NCBI RefSeq assembly: GCF_002777255.1
Contig: NZ_CP017634.1
Span: 5,468,903-5,532,902, forward strand
DNA from: Candidatus Formimonas warabiya
Lineage (GTDB): Bacteria; Bacillota; Dehalobacteriia; Dehalobacteriales; Dehalobacteriaceae
Length of the DNA stretch: 64,000 nucleotides
Reading direction: 5' to 3'
Below are positions 52,984 through 62,162 of the stretch, in pieces; positions within the stretch are counted from its first letter, which is position 1, and each line of letters opens with the position of its first letter. Position numbers and translations under genes: made by a program. Under the pieces are notes generated by a model. It saw only the letters and a list, made by a program, of their open reading frames with translations, made no database searches and was not told the DNA's origin.

Positions 52984-53034
52984 GCTGACCGAACAACGGA
53001 GGCATCATCTTTTTGATGATGTCTTTTTTTATTT
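52984..53034 (+). ncRNA. Element E, copy 4 (diverged)
   Basis: GCTGACCGAACAACGG (small CCG/CGG hairpin) followed by GGCATCATC-TTTTT-GATGATGTC and TTTTTTTATTT. The layout GCTGACCG-hairpin-terminator is kept while the terminator stem sequence is entirely different, which points to conservation of the 5' motif. It lies between the cbiMNZ operon and the 1210-residue gene, without a cobalamin riboswitch after it. Confidence 0.55.
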
Positions 53035-53093
53035 GTCCGGCCCAAATGACATCTTTCGATGTGGCCCAGATTATAGGAGGGGGAGAGGGTTAA

Positions 53094-56000
53094 ATGCAGA
53101 GAAAATTAGGAATCAGCCTTTTTTTGATCTTTTTAATGGTGTTGGTTTTTGCCCCACCCGTTTTGGGGGCGGAAACAACGTCCCTTGAGGAGGCACTGGA
53201 AAATACGGTTTCCTATTATGTGTACCATGATACGACCTTAACCAATTGGGAAGAAGTAGTCGGGTTAAGCAGGGCAGGGGAGGATGTATCCGCAGAGACC
53301 TGGCAGGTGGAAGTCTGGGATGTGGATTCCCTGGACCAATCGTCCGATTCCGGCACCTATGCCACCTATATTATGAGCATGCTGGCAGCAGGAGAAGATC
53401 CTGCTGATTTCCAGGGGAGGAATCTGGTCGAAGAACTGGCAGACAGGCAGACGGAAGAAGGGGATTTTGGGGGCTGGTTGACCAGCACCATTTGGTCCAT
53501 TGTGGCGTTAGACCAGGCCGATGCTGACTATCATATTTCCGGAGCCATGGCCTTTCTTTTGGACCAACGAACCAGCGACGGCGGATTTGCTTTATCAGGG
53601 GATACCGCTGATCCGGACGTAACCGGTTTTGCATTAATGGCCCTGGCGCCACATACCAATATAACCGAAGTCAGCGCGGCGATCGATGAAGCCCAAAATT
53701 GCCTGAAGGAGCTTCAGACCGAGAACGGCGGCTTCGGCACGACGGAAAACGCTTCATCCATCAGTGCCGTGATCAGGGGGTTGATAGCCTGCGGGGAAGA
53801 TGTGACCTCTTCGGCCTGGGTGAAAAATAATCACACCATGATTGATGCCTTATTTGAATTTCAGCTGGATGATTATTCATTTTGCTGGAAGAAGGACACG
53901 CCTACTACCAATAGCTTAAGTACCCGGCAAGCTCTGGTTGCCATTGCCGATTTGGTTGCCGCCGGTTATGGAAGCTATGAGATCGGGGGAAACGGCACTG
54001 GGGGCGGCGGAGAAGAACCGTCTGATGAGATTCATGTCACTATCCGCGTGGAAGGGTTGGAGGAAACGGGAACCATACTGGAAAAGACGGCATTAGATTT
54101 GGCCGGGGGCAGCAAATTATTTGACGCCTTGAAGAAAGCCTTGGATGAGGCAGGGATTGAAAATCACATCAATCCCTCGGTGGACTGGCTGAATACAGGG
54201 GATATTACCATTAATACGGAAAGGGATCTGAGCCACGATTTTTACTGGATGTACTCGGTGAACGACCAACTGGATACGGATACAAATCCGGAATTAAATG
54301 AGGGCGACAGCATTACCGTGTATTTAAGTTATTATAGTACGGATTTGGCCACAGCCTATGCCAAGCTCAACTTAAATACCGAAGAAGCTAAAAAAGGGGA
54401 TACCGTAGTCGCCACTGTTTACCAATCGGACGGGGGATGGCCGGCAAGTTATATACCTGCCCCAGGGGTGACGGTCCATTTTGGAAATAACGTCTATACC
54501 ACGGATGAAAATGGACAAGTGGCGGTGACGATTCAAGAAGCCGGCACTTATCAGGTATATGGGGAAAAATATAGTGATGACGGCATACCGGTAATCGTAA
54601 AGACCGATCAGAAAACGGTAACAGTGGAAGAGATCAACGTGACCGTGCGCGTGGAAGGCCTAAAGGAGACCGGAACCATACTGGAAAAGACGGCATTAAA
54701 GGTGGCCCGGGGCAGCAAATTGTTTGACGCCTTGAAGAAGGCTTTGGATGACGGAGGAATCGGCAATAGCATCAATCCCGCGGCAGACTGGCTGAATACA
54801 GGAGATATTACTATTGATACGACAAGGGATCTGAGCCACGATTTTTACTGGATGTACATGGTAAATGATGCCCTGGATACAGATGTCAATCCGGAATTAA
54901 ATGAGGGCGACAGCATCGCCGTATATTTAAGCTATTATAGTACGGATTTGGCCACAGCCTATGCCAAGTTGACCGTGGACAAAACAGAACTAAAAGCGGG
55001 GGCAACCCTCCTCATTTCCGTATTTAAGTCGGACGGGGGATGGCCGGCCAGCTATATTCCCGCCCCAGGAGCGACGGTCCATTTTGGAAACCAGGTCTAT
55101 ACTGCCAATGAAAATGGCCAAGTGACAATTACCCCTAAAACAGCAGGTACTTTCGATGTCTACGGAGAGAAGTATCAAGAGGACGGCATTCCGGAGCTTG
55201 TTCAAACCGATAAGGTCCAGGTAGTGGTAAAAAGCGGGGGAAGCTCCGGTGGTTCGGAGGAGGGAATTACGGTCAAAGTGGCTGTGGTAGGAAAAGATGA
55301 AGAACTGTTATTTGGCCCTGATTCCGTAGAGTTATCCGAAGATGACACATACGGGGTGACAGCTTTAGGCGCCTTGGACGCCACCGGCCTAGACTGGGAG
55401 TTCTCCAAGGATGAAGAAGGTTTTGTGGTCGAGATCGACGGTCAGCGGAACAAAGGGCAAGATGGCTGGATGTATAAGGTGAACAATAACGTACCGGATA
55501 ATTCTGCCCAAGAAACGAGGGTGAAAAAGGGCGATAAGATTATTTGGTGGTACAGTACCGATGCCATGGACACCGAGGGCCCGGATTGGGATGACCTGGA
55601 AGACTTAGAAGAGGGGAGCTCTGCCGGGGGAACATCCGTGACCACAAAAGAGATCACAAAATCAGCCCTCACAAGCCACAAGGATGATTTAACGGGGTTA
55701 AAGCAAAATACCTTGTTGAACCAGGATCAGAAAATGTCCGCCCAGGCGGCGGAGAATCTGAAGGATATCCTGGCTAAAAACACAGTGTCGTTAAGCCTGG
55801 ATGCAGGACAGTCGGAGTCTTTTGTGGCGGATCAGGAAGTATCCTTATTGATTCCGGCCCAAGGGCTGACTCAGACGATCAAGATTACGGTGGCCGAGGT
55901 TCCTTCTGCCGAACAGCCTAAACAGTTTGCCGTTAAATTGGGCTCTTCCGTTTACGAATTCGGTCCCGGCGGCACAAAATTCCAGGAGCCGGCGACCATC

Positions 56001-56726
56001 GCCATTAAGGTTCCTTTGACGGCAGACCTGGATATCGATAAACTGGCTCCTGCCTGGTACAACGAGGAAACCGGGGCATGGGTGACGGTGCCGGCCCTCA
56101 TTGATCTAAAAACTGGCCTGGTAGTTTTCCAGGCGGATCATTTCACCAAGTTTGCCGTGGTCCAGCTGCCGGCGCGCAAGAGCTTTCCGGATGTGGGGGA
56201 TAACATGGCCTGGGCCAAAGAGGCTGTGGAGATCTTGGCCGGACAGGGATTTGTCAACGGCACCGGCGCCGGTTTTGAACCGAAAAGGACCATTTCCCGG
56301 GCAGAATTCGTGAAAATGGTGGTCACTGCTTTAGGGATGGGAGAGAAAACATACGAATCCGGTTTATTCAGTGATGTGAAAGAGGGGGACTGGTATGCCG
56401 GCTATGTGCAGTCCGGCTATGAAAACCAGATCATTACCGGCGCAGCGGAGGGAAAATTCCGGCCCCAGGACAGCATCAGTAGGAATGAGGTAGCGGCGAT
56501 TCTCTACCGGCTTCAGGAAGCCACGCCGGTAAGCAGCCAGAATAACCCCTTGCCATTCAAGGATGGGGTAAAAATACCGGCCTGGGCGGTTTCAGGGATC
56601 CAATATGTGCACCGGCAGGAGTTGATGACCGGATATGAGGACGGTACTTTTAAAGGAAGCAACTCCTTGACCCGGGCCGAGGCGGCGGTTACTCTTTACC
56701 GCTACCTGGAGTTAGAAGAAAAATAA
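53094..56726 (+). CDS. SLH-anchored alpha-toroid plus triple DUF4430 protein (intrinsic-factor-like order)
   Basis: 1210 residues, ATG preceded by AGGAGGGGG. Signal peptide about 1-24; alpha/alpha-toroid 27-300 with DPDVTGFALMAL near 172 and GGFG turns; DUF4430 no. 1 310-425 (FYWMYSVNDQLD), Ig-like 425-505, DUF4430 no. 2 512-620 (FYWMYMVNDALD), Ig-like 622-715, DUF4430 no. 3 722-828 (DGWMYKVNNNVPD); linker; beta-rich pre-SLH 900-1020; three SLH repeats 1025-1210. Units 1 and 2 (DUF4430 plus Ig) are a tandem duplication of about 610 bp. The toroid-then-DUF4430 order is that of transcobalamin and intrinsic factor. It heads the second ECF operon. Predicted to capture corrinoid at the surface for that importer; not demonstrated by sequence. 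Confidence 0.9.
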   Translation: MQRKLGISLFLIFLMVLVFAPPVLGAETTSLEEALENTVSYYVYHDTTLTNWEEVVGLSRAGEDVSAETWQVEVWDVDSLDQSSDSGTYATYIMSMLAAGEDPADFQGRNLVEELADRQTEEGDFGGWLTSTIWSIVALDQADADYHISGAMAFLLDQRTSDGGFALSGDTADPDVTGFALMALAPHTNITEVSAAIDEAQNCLKELQTENGGFGTTENASSISAVIRGLIACGEDVTSSAWVKNNHTMIDALFEFQLDDYSFCWKKDTPTTNSLSTRQALVAIADLVAAGYGSYEIGGNGTGGGGEEPSDEIHVTIRVEGLEETGTILEKTALDLAGGSKLFDALKKALDEAGIENHINPSVDWLNTGDITINTERDLSHDFYWMYSVNDQLDTDTNPELNEGDSITVYLSYYSTDLATAYAKLNLNTEEAKKGDTVVATVYQSDGGWPASYIPAPGVTVHFGNNVYTTDENGQVAVTIQEAGTYQVYGEKYSDDGIPVIVKTDQKTVTVEEINVTVRVEGLKETGTILEKTALKVARGSKLFDALKKALDDGGIGNSINPAADWLNTGDITIDTTRDLSHDFYWMYMVNDALDTDVNPELNEGDSIAVYLSYYSTDLATAYAKLTVDKTELKAGATLLISVFKSDGGWPASYIPAPGATVHFGNQVYTANENGQVTITPKTAGTFDVYGEKYQEDGIPELVQTDKVQVVVKSGGSSGGSEEGITVKVAVVGKDEELLFGPDSVELSEDDTYGVTALGALDATGLDWEFSKDEEGFVVEIDGQRNKGQDGWMYKVNNNVPDNSAQETRVKKGDKIIWWYSTDAMDTEGPDWDDLEDLEEGSSAGGTSVTTKEITKSALTSHKDDLTGLKQNTLLNQDQKMSAQAAENLKDILAKNTVSLSLDAGQSESFVADQEVSLLIPAQGLTQTIKITVAEVPSAEQPKQFAVKLGSSVYEFGPGGTKFQEPATIAIKVPLTADLDIDKLAPAWYNEETGAWVTVPALIDLKTGLVVFQADHFTKFAVVQLPARKSFPDVGDNMAWAKEAVEILAGQGFVNGTGAGFEPKRTISRAEFVKMVVTALGMGEKTYESGLFSDVKEGDWYAGYVQSGYENQIITGAAEGKFRPQDSISRNEVAAILYRLQEATPVSSQNNPLPFKDGVKIPAWAVSGIQYVHRQELMTGYEDGTFKGSNSLTRAEAAVTLYRYLELEEK
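54027..55250 (+). repeat. Tandem duplication of a DUF4430-Ig unit
   Basis: 54027-54640 and 54640-55250 are near-identical at DNA level in long blocks (for example GAAACGGGAACCATACTGG against GAGACCGGAACCATACTGG). Each unit encodes one DUF4430 and one Ig-like domain of the 1210-residue protein. Confidence 0.8.
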
Positions 56727-56757
56727 GTGGGTATTTTGTTAAGGTAGGGTGAGAGAG

Positions 56758-57933
56758 ATGAAAAAGAAGTCTAGATGGGGAGTGCTTCTGATCTTTTTGC
56801 TGGTACTGACCGCCGCCGCAGGATGCGGCGGTACGGCCGGAGAGAATCCGGCCCAGGACACCACCTTGAGCGGAGCACCCCCGACAGATCAAGAGCCAGC
56901 GGGATCGGTGGAAAAAACGGCTCCTGAGGGGACGAAGCAGGGGGGCGAAGACGCCGCTGAAGCCCCTGACGCCCCCGCTAAGAAGGAAGTGTCGCCCCAG
57001 GCTAAAGAGGATCCGGTACAGGCCGGAGAGTCCGGACAAAAAGAGGCCCCGGCGCCGAAAAAAGAGGAAGAGAAAAATCTCGTTACCCTGAAAGTAACCA
57101 GGGATTTTGGCGTTCAGCCCATCTTTGAGAAAAAAATAACATTTCAAAAGGAGGACACTATTCTAGATCTTCTCCAAGACAACCTGGACATCGAAACAGA
57201 CTGGGACGGCGGTTTTATCAAAGGAATCAACGGCCTGGTGTCGGACAAGGGCGGTCTTTCCGGCAAAAGAACAGACTGGTTTTATTATGTGAACGGCGTC
57301 TGTGCCGATGTAGGGGCAGACGGTTACCGCCTGCATCCGGGAGAAACGGTCTGGTGGGATTATCATCTCTGGGCCAGCATGGGATCGGCTATTTCCGCGG
57401 TGATCGGCAGCTACCCCGAGCCCTTTCTCCATGGTTACGGAGGCAAAGCAGGAGGAACCACGGTGTTGTGTGCGCCGGAAAAAGAGGAGCTGGGGGAAAA
57501 GGTGAAAAAGGCCCTCGAGGCGCAAGGGGTCAAGACAGTAAAGGTATCCGGGCTGGAGGAGGAAAAAATCAAAAAAAGAACGGGTCCCCTGGTGGTGCTG
57601 GGAGAATGGCAGGAATTAAATGGGGTAAAGTGGCTGGAGGACTTTAATAAAGCTTACCGTAAAACCGGGACAGGCGTACATTTTACAGATCAGGGACTGG
57701 AATTGGTCAAATATAACGGGGCGGCGGACCGGACCCTTTCCGGCAGCGGGGGCGTTATTGTGGCTACCGGATCCGGCTTGGGTGATGAAATGCCTCTTTG
57801 GCTGATTGGGGGAACAGATGAGAAGGGTCTGGAGCAAGCAGTCAATGTGCTGGTCGAGAGCCCGGAAAAAATCAGCGGCCTGTATGGTGCTGCCGTCACA
57901 GGGGATGAAATCATCCGCCTGCCCGTGCAATGA
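56758..57933 (+). CDS. DUF4430 lipoprotein with an extra C-terminal domain
   Basis: 391 residues from ATG 56758; GTG 56749 is an alternative. Lipobox LTAAAGC puts the lipidated Cys near residue 22, so it is anchored to the outer face of the membrane. A long Pro/Glu/Lys-rich spacer (about 25-105) is followed by DUF4430 at about 108-205 (TDWFYYVNGVCADVG, LHPGETVWWDYHLW). Residues about 225-391 form an alpha/beta domain (TTVLCAPEKEELG, GPLVVLGEW, GGVIVATGSGLGDEMPLWLIGGTD) that I do not recognise. It is 18 nt before ecfT. It may be the membrane-proximal receptor that passes corrinoid from wall-bound proteins to the ECF S component; that step is inferred. Confidence 0.87.
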   Translation: MKKKSRWGVLLIFLLVLTAAAGCGGTAGENPAQDTTLSGAPPTDQEPAGSVEKTAPEGTKQGGEDAAEAPDAPAKKEVSPQAKEDPVQAGESGQKEAPAPKKEEEKNLVTLKVTRDFGVQPIFEKKITFQKEDTILDLLQDNLDIETDWDGGFIKGINGLVSDKGGLSGKRTDWFYYVNGVCADVGADGYRLHPGETVWWDYHLWASMGSAISAVIGSYPEPFLHGYGGKAGGTTVLCAPEKEELGEKVKKALEAQGVKTVKVSGLEEEKIKKRTGPLVVLGEWQELNGVKWLEDFNKAYRKTGTGVHFTDQGLELVKYNGAADRTLSGSGGVIVATGSGLGDEMPLWLIGGTDEKGLEQAVNVLVESPEKISGLYGAAVTGDEIIRLPVQ

Positions 57934-57951
57934 AAAAGGAAGGGGCACAAA

Positions 57952-58866
57952 ATGCTGGCATATCGGGAAAAAAACAATTTAATTCATAAGATCCATCCCT
58001 TTACCGCCCTTTCTTTTATTTTGACAGTGTTCCTATTGTCCTTGCTCTTTTCCCATCCGGTGTACCTCCTGGCTCTTTTTTGTGCGGTGGGGCTGGTGAT
58101 TGGGGCTGCGGGCATCGTCCCGCAATGGAAGGGGTACCTGAAATTTACCCTGTCCATGATGGTGATTCTGATGATGGTCAATGCCCTTTTTGTCCATAAT
58201 GGTGCTACGGTGCTGCTTCGAGGCCCCAGGCTGCCGGTTCTGGGGCAAACCCAAATCACCCTGGAGGCTTTGGCTTACGGGGCCGGCATGGGGATCCGGC
58301 TGCTGGTGATCATCAGTGTTTTCTGCTTCTATACCTATGCCGTGCATCCGGATAAGGTATTAAAGCTGTTCAGCAGGTGGGGCCGGCAATCTGTTCTGGC
58401 CATCACTCTGGCCACCCGGCTGTTTCCCCTCATTACACAGGATTTTAAGCGCATCACCGAGATCCAGCGCTGCCGGGGGGTGAAATTGACCAGCGGAAGC
58501 TGGTGGGAAAAAATCAAAAACTTCGTGCCCATCATGAGTGTCCTGCTCCTGTCCTGTTTGGAGCGTTCCTGGCAGATGGCGGAATCCATGCAGGCCCGGG
58601 GTTACGGCAGCGGCCCTAGGACCAGTTACCACCGGGATCTCTGGCGCCCGAGGGACTGGCTCATCCTGGCCGGCCTAGGGCTTGGCCTGGGCACAGGGCT
58701 CTGGGCGGTCCTGGCCGGCTGGTCCGCTTATGCCTATTATCCTAGATTGGGAAAAATTGATTTAGCGTCGATTAAGTTAGCAGGTGTTTTAATGATCACA
58801 CTGGCCCTGCCGGCGCTTCTTAGTTGGGGGTGGAAAAAATGGCCGTTATTCAGATCGAAAATTTAA
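57952..58866 (+). CDS. ecfT: Energy-coupling factor transmembrane subunit EcfT (CbiQ family)
   Basis: 304 residues, multi-pass, with the coupling motif SMQARGYGSGPRT and the LATRLFPLITQDFKRITEIQRCRG segment typical of CbiQ/EcfT. It resembles the EcfT at 1975 in order and context. It overlaps the ATPase gene downstream. Since cbiMN lacks its own CbiQ and CbiO, this EcfT and the fused ATPase could also energise CbiMN; only experiment could show it. Confidence 0.93.
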   Translation: MLAYREKNNLIHKIHPFTALSFILTVFLLSLLFSHPVYLLALFCAVGLVIGAAGIVPQWKGYLKFTLSMMVILMMVNALFVHNGATVLLRGPRLPVLGQTQITLEALAYGAGMGIRLLVIISVFCFYTYAVHPDKVLKLFSRWGRQSVLAITLATRLFPLITQDFKRITEIQRCRGVKLTSGSWWEKIKNFVPIMSVLLLSCLERSWQMAESMQARGYGSGPRTSYHRDLWRPRDWLILAGLGLGLGTGLWAVLAGWSAYAYYPRLGKIDLASIKLAGVLMITLALPALLSWGWKKWPLFRSKI

Positions 58867-60536
58867 CCTACCGTTACCCCGATACCCCGGAGCCGGCCCT
58901 GCACCGGATTAACCTGGACATTCCGGAAGGCCAGTTTGTCCTGGTGGTAGGAGGGTCCGGGTGCGGAAAATCTTCTTTGATCCGGGCGATGGCGGGGCTG
59001 ATTCCGGAATTTTATGGCGGGGAGATTTCCGGCCGCGTGCTGCTGGACGGGACGGATATCCGAAAAATGGGCCGGAGAGATTTGAGCGGGAAAGTAGGGG
59101 TGGTTTTTCAGGATCCGGAAAGCCAGCTGGTGATGACCACGGTGGAACAGGAAATTGCTTTTGGCCTGGAAAATTTAGGCCTGCCCAACAGCCTGATGAA
59201 AAGGCGGGTGATGGAGGTTTCCGGGGCCTTGGCTTTGAGCGGCCACCTGCACGGCTTTTCCCCGGAGCTATCCGGGGGACAGAAACAAAAAGTGGCTCTG
59301 GCCGCGATTCTGGCCATGCAGCCGGATATTCTCCTGCTGGATGAGCCCACCTCCCAGCTGGATCCCATTTCCGGTGAAGAAATACTGACCATGATCAGAC
59401 GCTTGAATGAAGACAACGGCATTACCGTTGTCCTCATTGAACAGCGTCTGGAGCGTTGTTTCCATCTGGCAGACCGGGTTCTGGTGATGGAGGAAGGGAA
59501 GATTATTTCCGACCACCATGCGCCCGATACCCTGGCCCGCTGGGCGGTGGACCATGGAATTCCTTTTATTCCCCCCCTGGCCAAATTATTTGCCGGGGCA
59601 GGTTTTTCCCAGATTCCCGTTACCGTCAAAGAAGGCAGGGAGATTCTCAAGTCTCATTGGTCCCGGATGAAAAAAAATGTCCCCAGTATGGAGACAGGCC
59701 CCAAAACTGCCCCGGAAAATTCCCCGGCGACGCACCCGGTGGTGGCCCAAATGGAAAATGTTTGGTTTTCTTACCCCAATGGAGAAGAGTCCTTGAAGAA
59801 CGTCAGTCTGGAGATCGGACCGGGGACTTTTACCGTTCTGATGGGAGAAAACGGGGCAGGGAAAACCACCCTCTTGAAAATCCTCAATGGTCTCTTGAAA
59901 CCAAGCCGGGGTCAGGTGAAAATCCTGGGCAGGAATACGGGCAAATTGTCGGTAGAAGAGATTGCTCCCCTAGTGGGTTACCTGTCCCAGGATCCCAATG
60001 ATTATTTGTTTTTGCCTACGGTAGGCGAGGAATTGACCTTTTCCCTGAAAAATTTTAACATGCCGGATCCTGGTGTGGCCCGGGCGATCAGCGACCAGTT
60101 GGGACTGACCCAATATCTGGACAGCAATCCCCGGGATTTAAGTTCGGGCGAGCGGCAGCGGGTGGCCCTGGCCTCCGTGCTGGTGAACCGGCCCCGGCTC
60201 CTTTTGCTGGATGAACCCACCCGGGGGCTGGATTATTCCCTGAAGGAAAAACTGGGCGCCTTGCTTTTAGATCTACAGAAACAAGGGCTGGCCATTTTCC
60301 TGATCACCCATGATGTAGAGTTTGCCGCGGAGTATGCGGGGGATATTCTGCTCATGGCGGAGGGTACCATTGTGGGACAGGGAGATAAATATGAAATGCT
60401 GGCGGATTCCACTTTTTATGCCTCTCAGGTGAGCAAGCTTTTTAAAGACATGGCGCACCGGGTGGTGACCCTGGCCCAGGCGTCGGCCATTCTCCGCACC
60501 AGTGAGGAAACCGGTGCCAAAGCCGCTTCTCTTTGA
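58839..60536 (+). CDS. Fused EcfA-EcfA' energy-coupling ATPase
   Basis: 565 residues from ATG 58839, overlapping ecfT by 28 nt. ATPase 1: Walker A GGSGCGKSS 38-46, Q-loop FQDPESQ about 90-96, signature LSGGQKQ 144-150, Walker B LDEPT at 167-171. ATPase 2: Walker A GENGAGKTT 336-344, signature LSSGERQ 434-440 (second Gly of LSGG replaced by Ser), Walker B 454-461. It is the counterpart of the first 560 residues of the fusion at 2838 but stops before any membrane domain; the matching S component is a separate gene at 62163. Confidence 0.93.
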   Translation: MAVIQIENLTYRYPDTPEPALHRINLDIPEGQFVLVVGGSGCGKSSLIRAMAGLIPEFYGGEISGRVLLDGTDIRKMGRRDLSGKVGVVFQDPESQLVMTTVEQEIAFGLENLGLPNSLMKRRVMEVSGALALSGHLHGFSPELSGGQKQKVALAAILAMQPDILLLDEPTSQLDPISGEEILTMIRRLNEDNGITVVLIEQRLERCFHLADRVLVMEEGKIISDHHAPDTLARWAVDHGIPFIPPLAKLFAGAGFSQIPVTVKEGREILKSHWSRMKKNVPSMETGPKTAPENSPATHPVVAQMENVWFSYPNGEESLKNVSLEIGPGTFTVLMGENGAGKTTLLKILNGLLKPSRGQVKILGRNTGKLSVEEIAPLVGYLSQDPNDYLFLPTVGEELTFSLKNFNMPDPGVARAISDQLGLTQYLDSNPRDLSSGERQRVALASVLVNRPRLLLLDEPTRGLDYSLKEKLGALLLDLQKQGLAIFLITHDVEFAAEYAGDILLMAEGTIVGQGDKYEMLADSTFYASQVSKLFKDMAHRVVTLAQASAILRTSEETGAKAASL

Positions 60537-60578
60537 GCGGAAGGAACCGGGGGTAAAACTAAAAATAGGAGGGAAAAA

Positions 60579-62120
60579 ATGATGAGAAAACAGATCACCG
60601 GTTTAGTGGGGATCATTTTACTATTCCTGCTTTTGATGCAGGGAAGCGCTCTTGGTGCCGCCGGTTTCAGCGGCAAGCAGGGGGAGGACAGCATCCAAAA
60701 AGGAGTGGACTACCTGCACAGGATGCAGAACCCGGACGGCGGCTTTTGCGCCCAAAAAGGCGGCGCCAGCAGCAAAGCCCTGACCAGCTGGGTAGTGATG
60801 GCCCTGGCGGCGGCAGGGGAAGATCCGGCCGGCAGTGCCTGGACACCGGCGGGGAAAGGCCCCCTTGATTTTCTGAACGCCAGTGCCCAGCCTCTGGAAG
60901 AAACCTGTGACTATGCCCGCTTGCTCCTGGCCTATACGGCGGCCGGAAAGGGCTCCTCCCCTGAAGCCCAAGAACTGGCGCAGACCCTCCTTTCCTTTCA
61001 ACAGCCGGAGGGCCAGTTTTGGCAGCCGGATCAAGGGGAAACCGGCATGATCAATGCCCATATGTGGTCCCAGCTGGCCCTTGCTTCCCTGGGCGAAGAC
61101 ATTCCCCAGGGGGAAAAAGCGAAAAGCTGGCTGCTCGGTCAGCAGAATGAGGACGGCGGTTTTGGCTGGCTGGAAGGGATGGAAAGCGATGCCGACGACA
61201 CGGCGGTAGCCGTGCAAATCCTTCTTTTGCTGGGAGAAGGCCCTGAATCGGCCTCTGTGCAACAGGCGCTAACCTTTTTGAAAGGCTTTCAGCAGGAAAA
61301 CGGCGGCTTCAGCGCCGGGGAATGGATGGGGAAAGAGGCCAATGCCGCTTCCGATGCCTGGGTGGCCCAAGCCATTCTGGCGGCAGGGGAGAATCCTCTG
61401 GAAGAAAAATGGGCTGTGGGAGAGAAGAATCTGGTCACCCACCTGCTCAGCCTGCAAACCCAAGACGGGTCTTTTAACTGGAAAGAAGGGGTAAGCTCTT
61501 CTCCGGTCACCACCACGGCTTATGCGATCATGGCCCTGGCGGGGAAGCCCTTCCCCGTGAATCTTTCCCATGGCGATCAAAACAGCGGGACCACCGGGTC
61601 AGAGGGTCTGTTTACCGACTTGTCTCCCGGGTACTGGGCTTATAACAGCATCGAGTTATTGGTAAACGCAGGCGTGCTGGGTGGTTATCCGGACGGCACC
61701 TTTGGGCCGGAAAAGCCCGTCACCCGGGCGGAATTTACCAAATTTCTGGTCAGCGGGCTGGGCCTGGAAAGCCAAAAGAGTGAGGCGGCCGCCCGGTTTC
61801 AGGATGTGCCTGCCGGCCATTGGGCCCGGCAATTTGTCTCGGTTGCTCTGGACCAGGGTTTTATTACGGGGCGGTCGGAGACCTCCTTTGACCTTAATGG
61901 CAAGATTACCGGAGCCGAACTGGCGGCGATGCTGGTGCGGGCTCTGCCGGAGGAGAAAAGGGTAGATGTGGGGACCGGCCCCTACTGGTACTCCGGATAT
62001 GTAGAAACGGCAAAAAAAGAAGGCCTGCTTGCTCCCGATTTTCAGGAAAATACGGGGGCGACGAGAGCCCAATGCGCTTTCAGCATCAGCCAATTAATCG
62101 GGCTGGAAGCGGAAAAGTAG
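60579..62120 (+). CDS. SLH-anchored alpha/alpha-toroid protein
   Basis: 513 residues, ATG after AGGAGGG. Signal peptide about 1-28; toroid about 33-325 with several QNPDGGF/QNEDGGFGW-type QW-like repeats and the motif DADDTAVAVQIL at about 204-215; three SLH repeats 337-513 (FTDLSPGYWAYNS, FQDVPAGHWARQF, then a weaker one). DADDTA equals the DxDDTA acid motif of class II terpene cyclases, but an exported, wall-bound protein without the rest of a cyclase is unlikely to be one. It lacks DUF4430 and could pair with the DUF4430 lipoprotein three genes upstream, as the partial gene at 1-1038 may pair with 1055. It lies between the ATPase and the S component of the second ECF operon. Confidence 0.88.
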   Translation: MMRKQITGLVGIILLFLLLMQGSALGAAGFSGKQGEDSIQKGVDYLHRMQNPDGGFCAQKGGASSKALTSWVVMALAAAGEDPAGSAWTPAGKGPLDFLNASAQPLEETCDYARLLLAYTAAGKGSSPEAQELAQTLLSFQQPEGQFWQPDQGETGMINAHMWSQLALASLGEDIPQGEKAKSWLLGQQNEDGGFGWLEGMESDADDTAVAVQILLLLGEGPESASVQQALTFLKGFQQENGGFSAGEWMGKEANAASDAWVAQAILAAGENPLEEKWAVGEKNLVTHLLSLQTQDGSFNWKEGVSSSPVTTTAYAIMALAGKPFPVNLSHGDQNSGTTGSEGLFTDLSPGYWAYNSIELLVNAGVLGGYPDGTFGPEKPVTRAEFTKFLVSGLGLESQKSEAAARFQDVPAGHWARQFVSVALDQGFITGRSETSFDLNGKITGAELAAMLVRALPEEKRVDVGTGPYWYSGYVETAKKEGLLAPDFQENTGATRAQCAFSISQLIGLEAEK

Positions 62121-62162
62121 ATTAAACTCTATATCAAATACATTCCTGGGAGATTAAAGGCA

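Noticed and set aside
60579..62120. Squalene/terpene cyclase function for the toroid protein
   Set aside because: A DxDDTA motif and QW-like repeats are present, but the protein is exported, only about 300 residues are toroid and it carries SLH anchors within a corrinoid operon.
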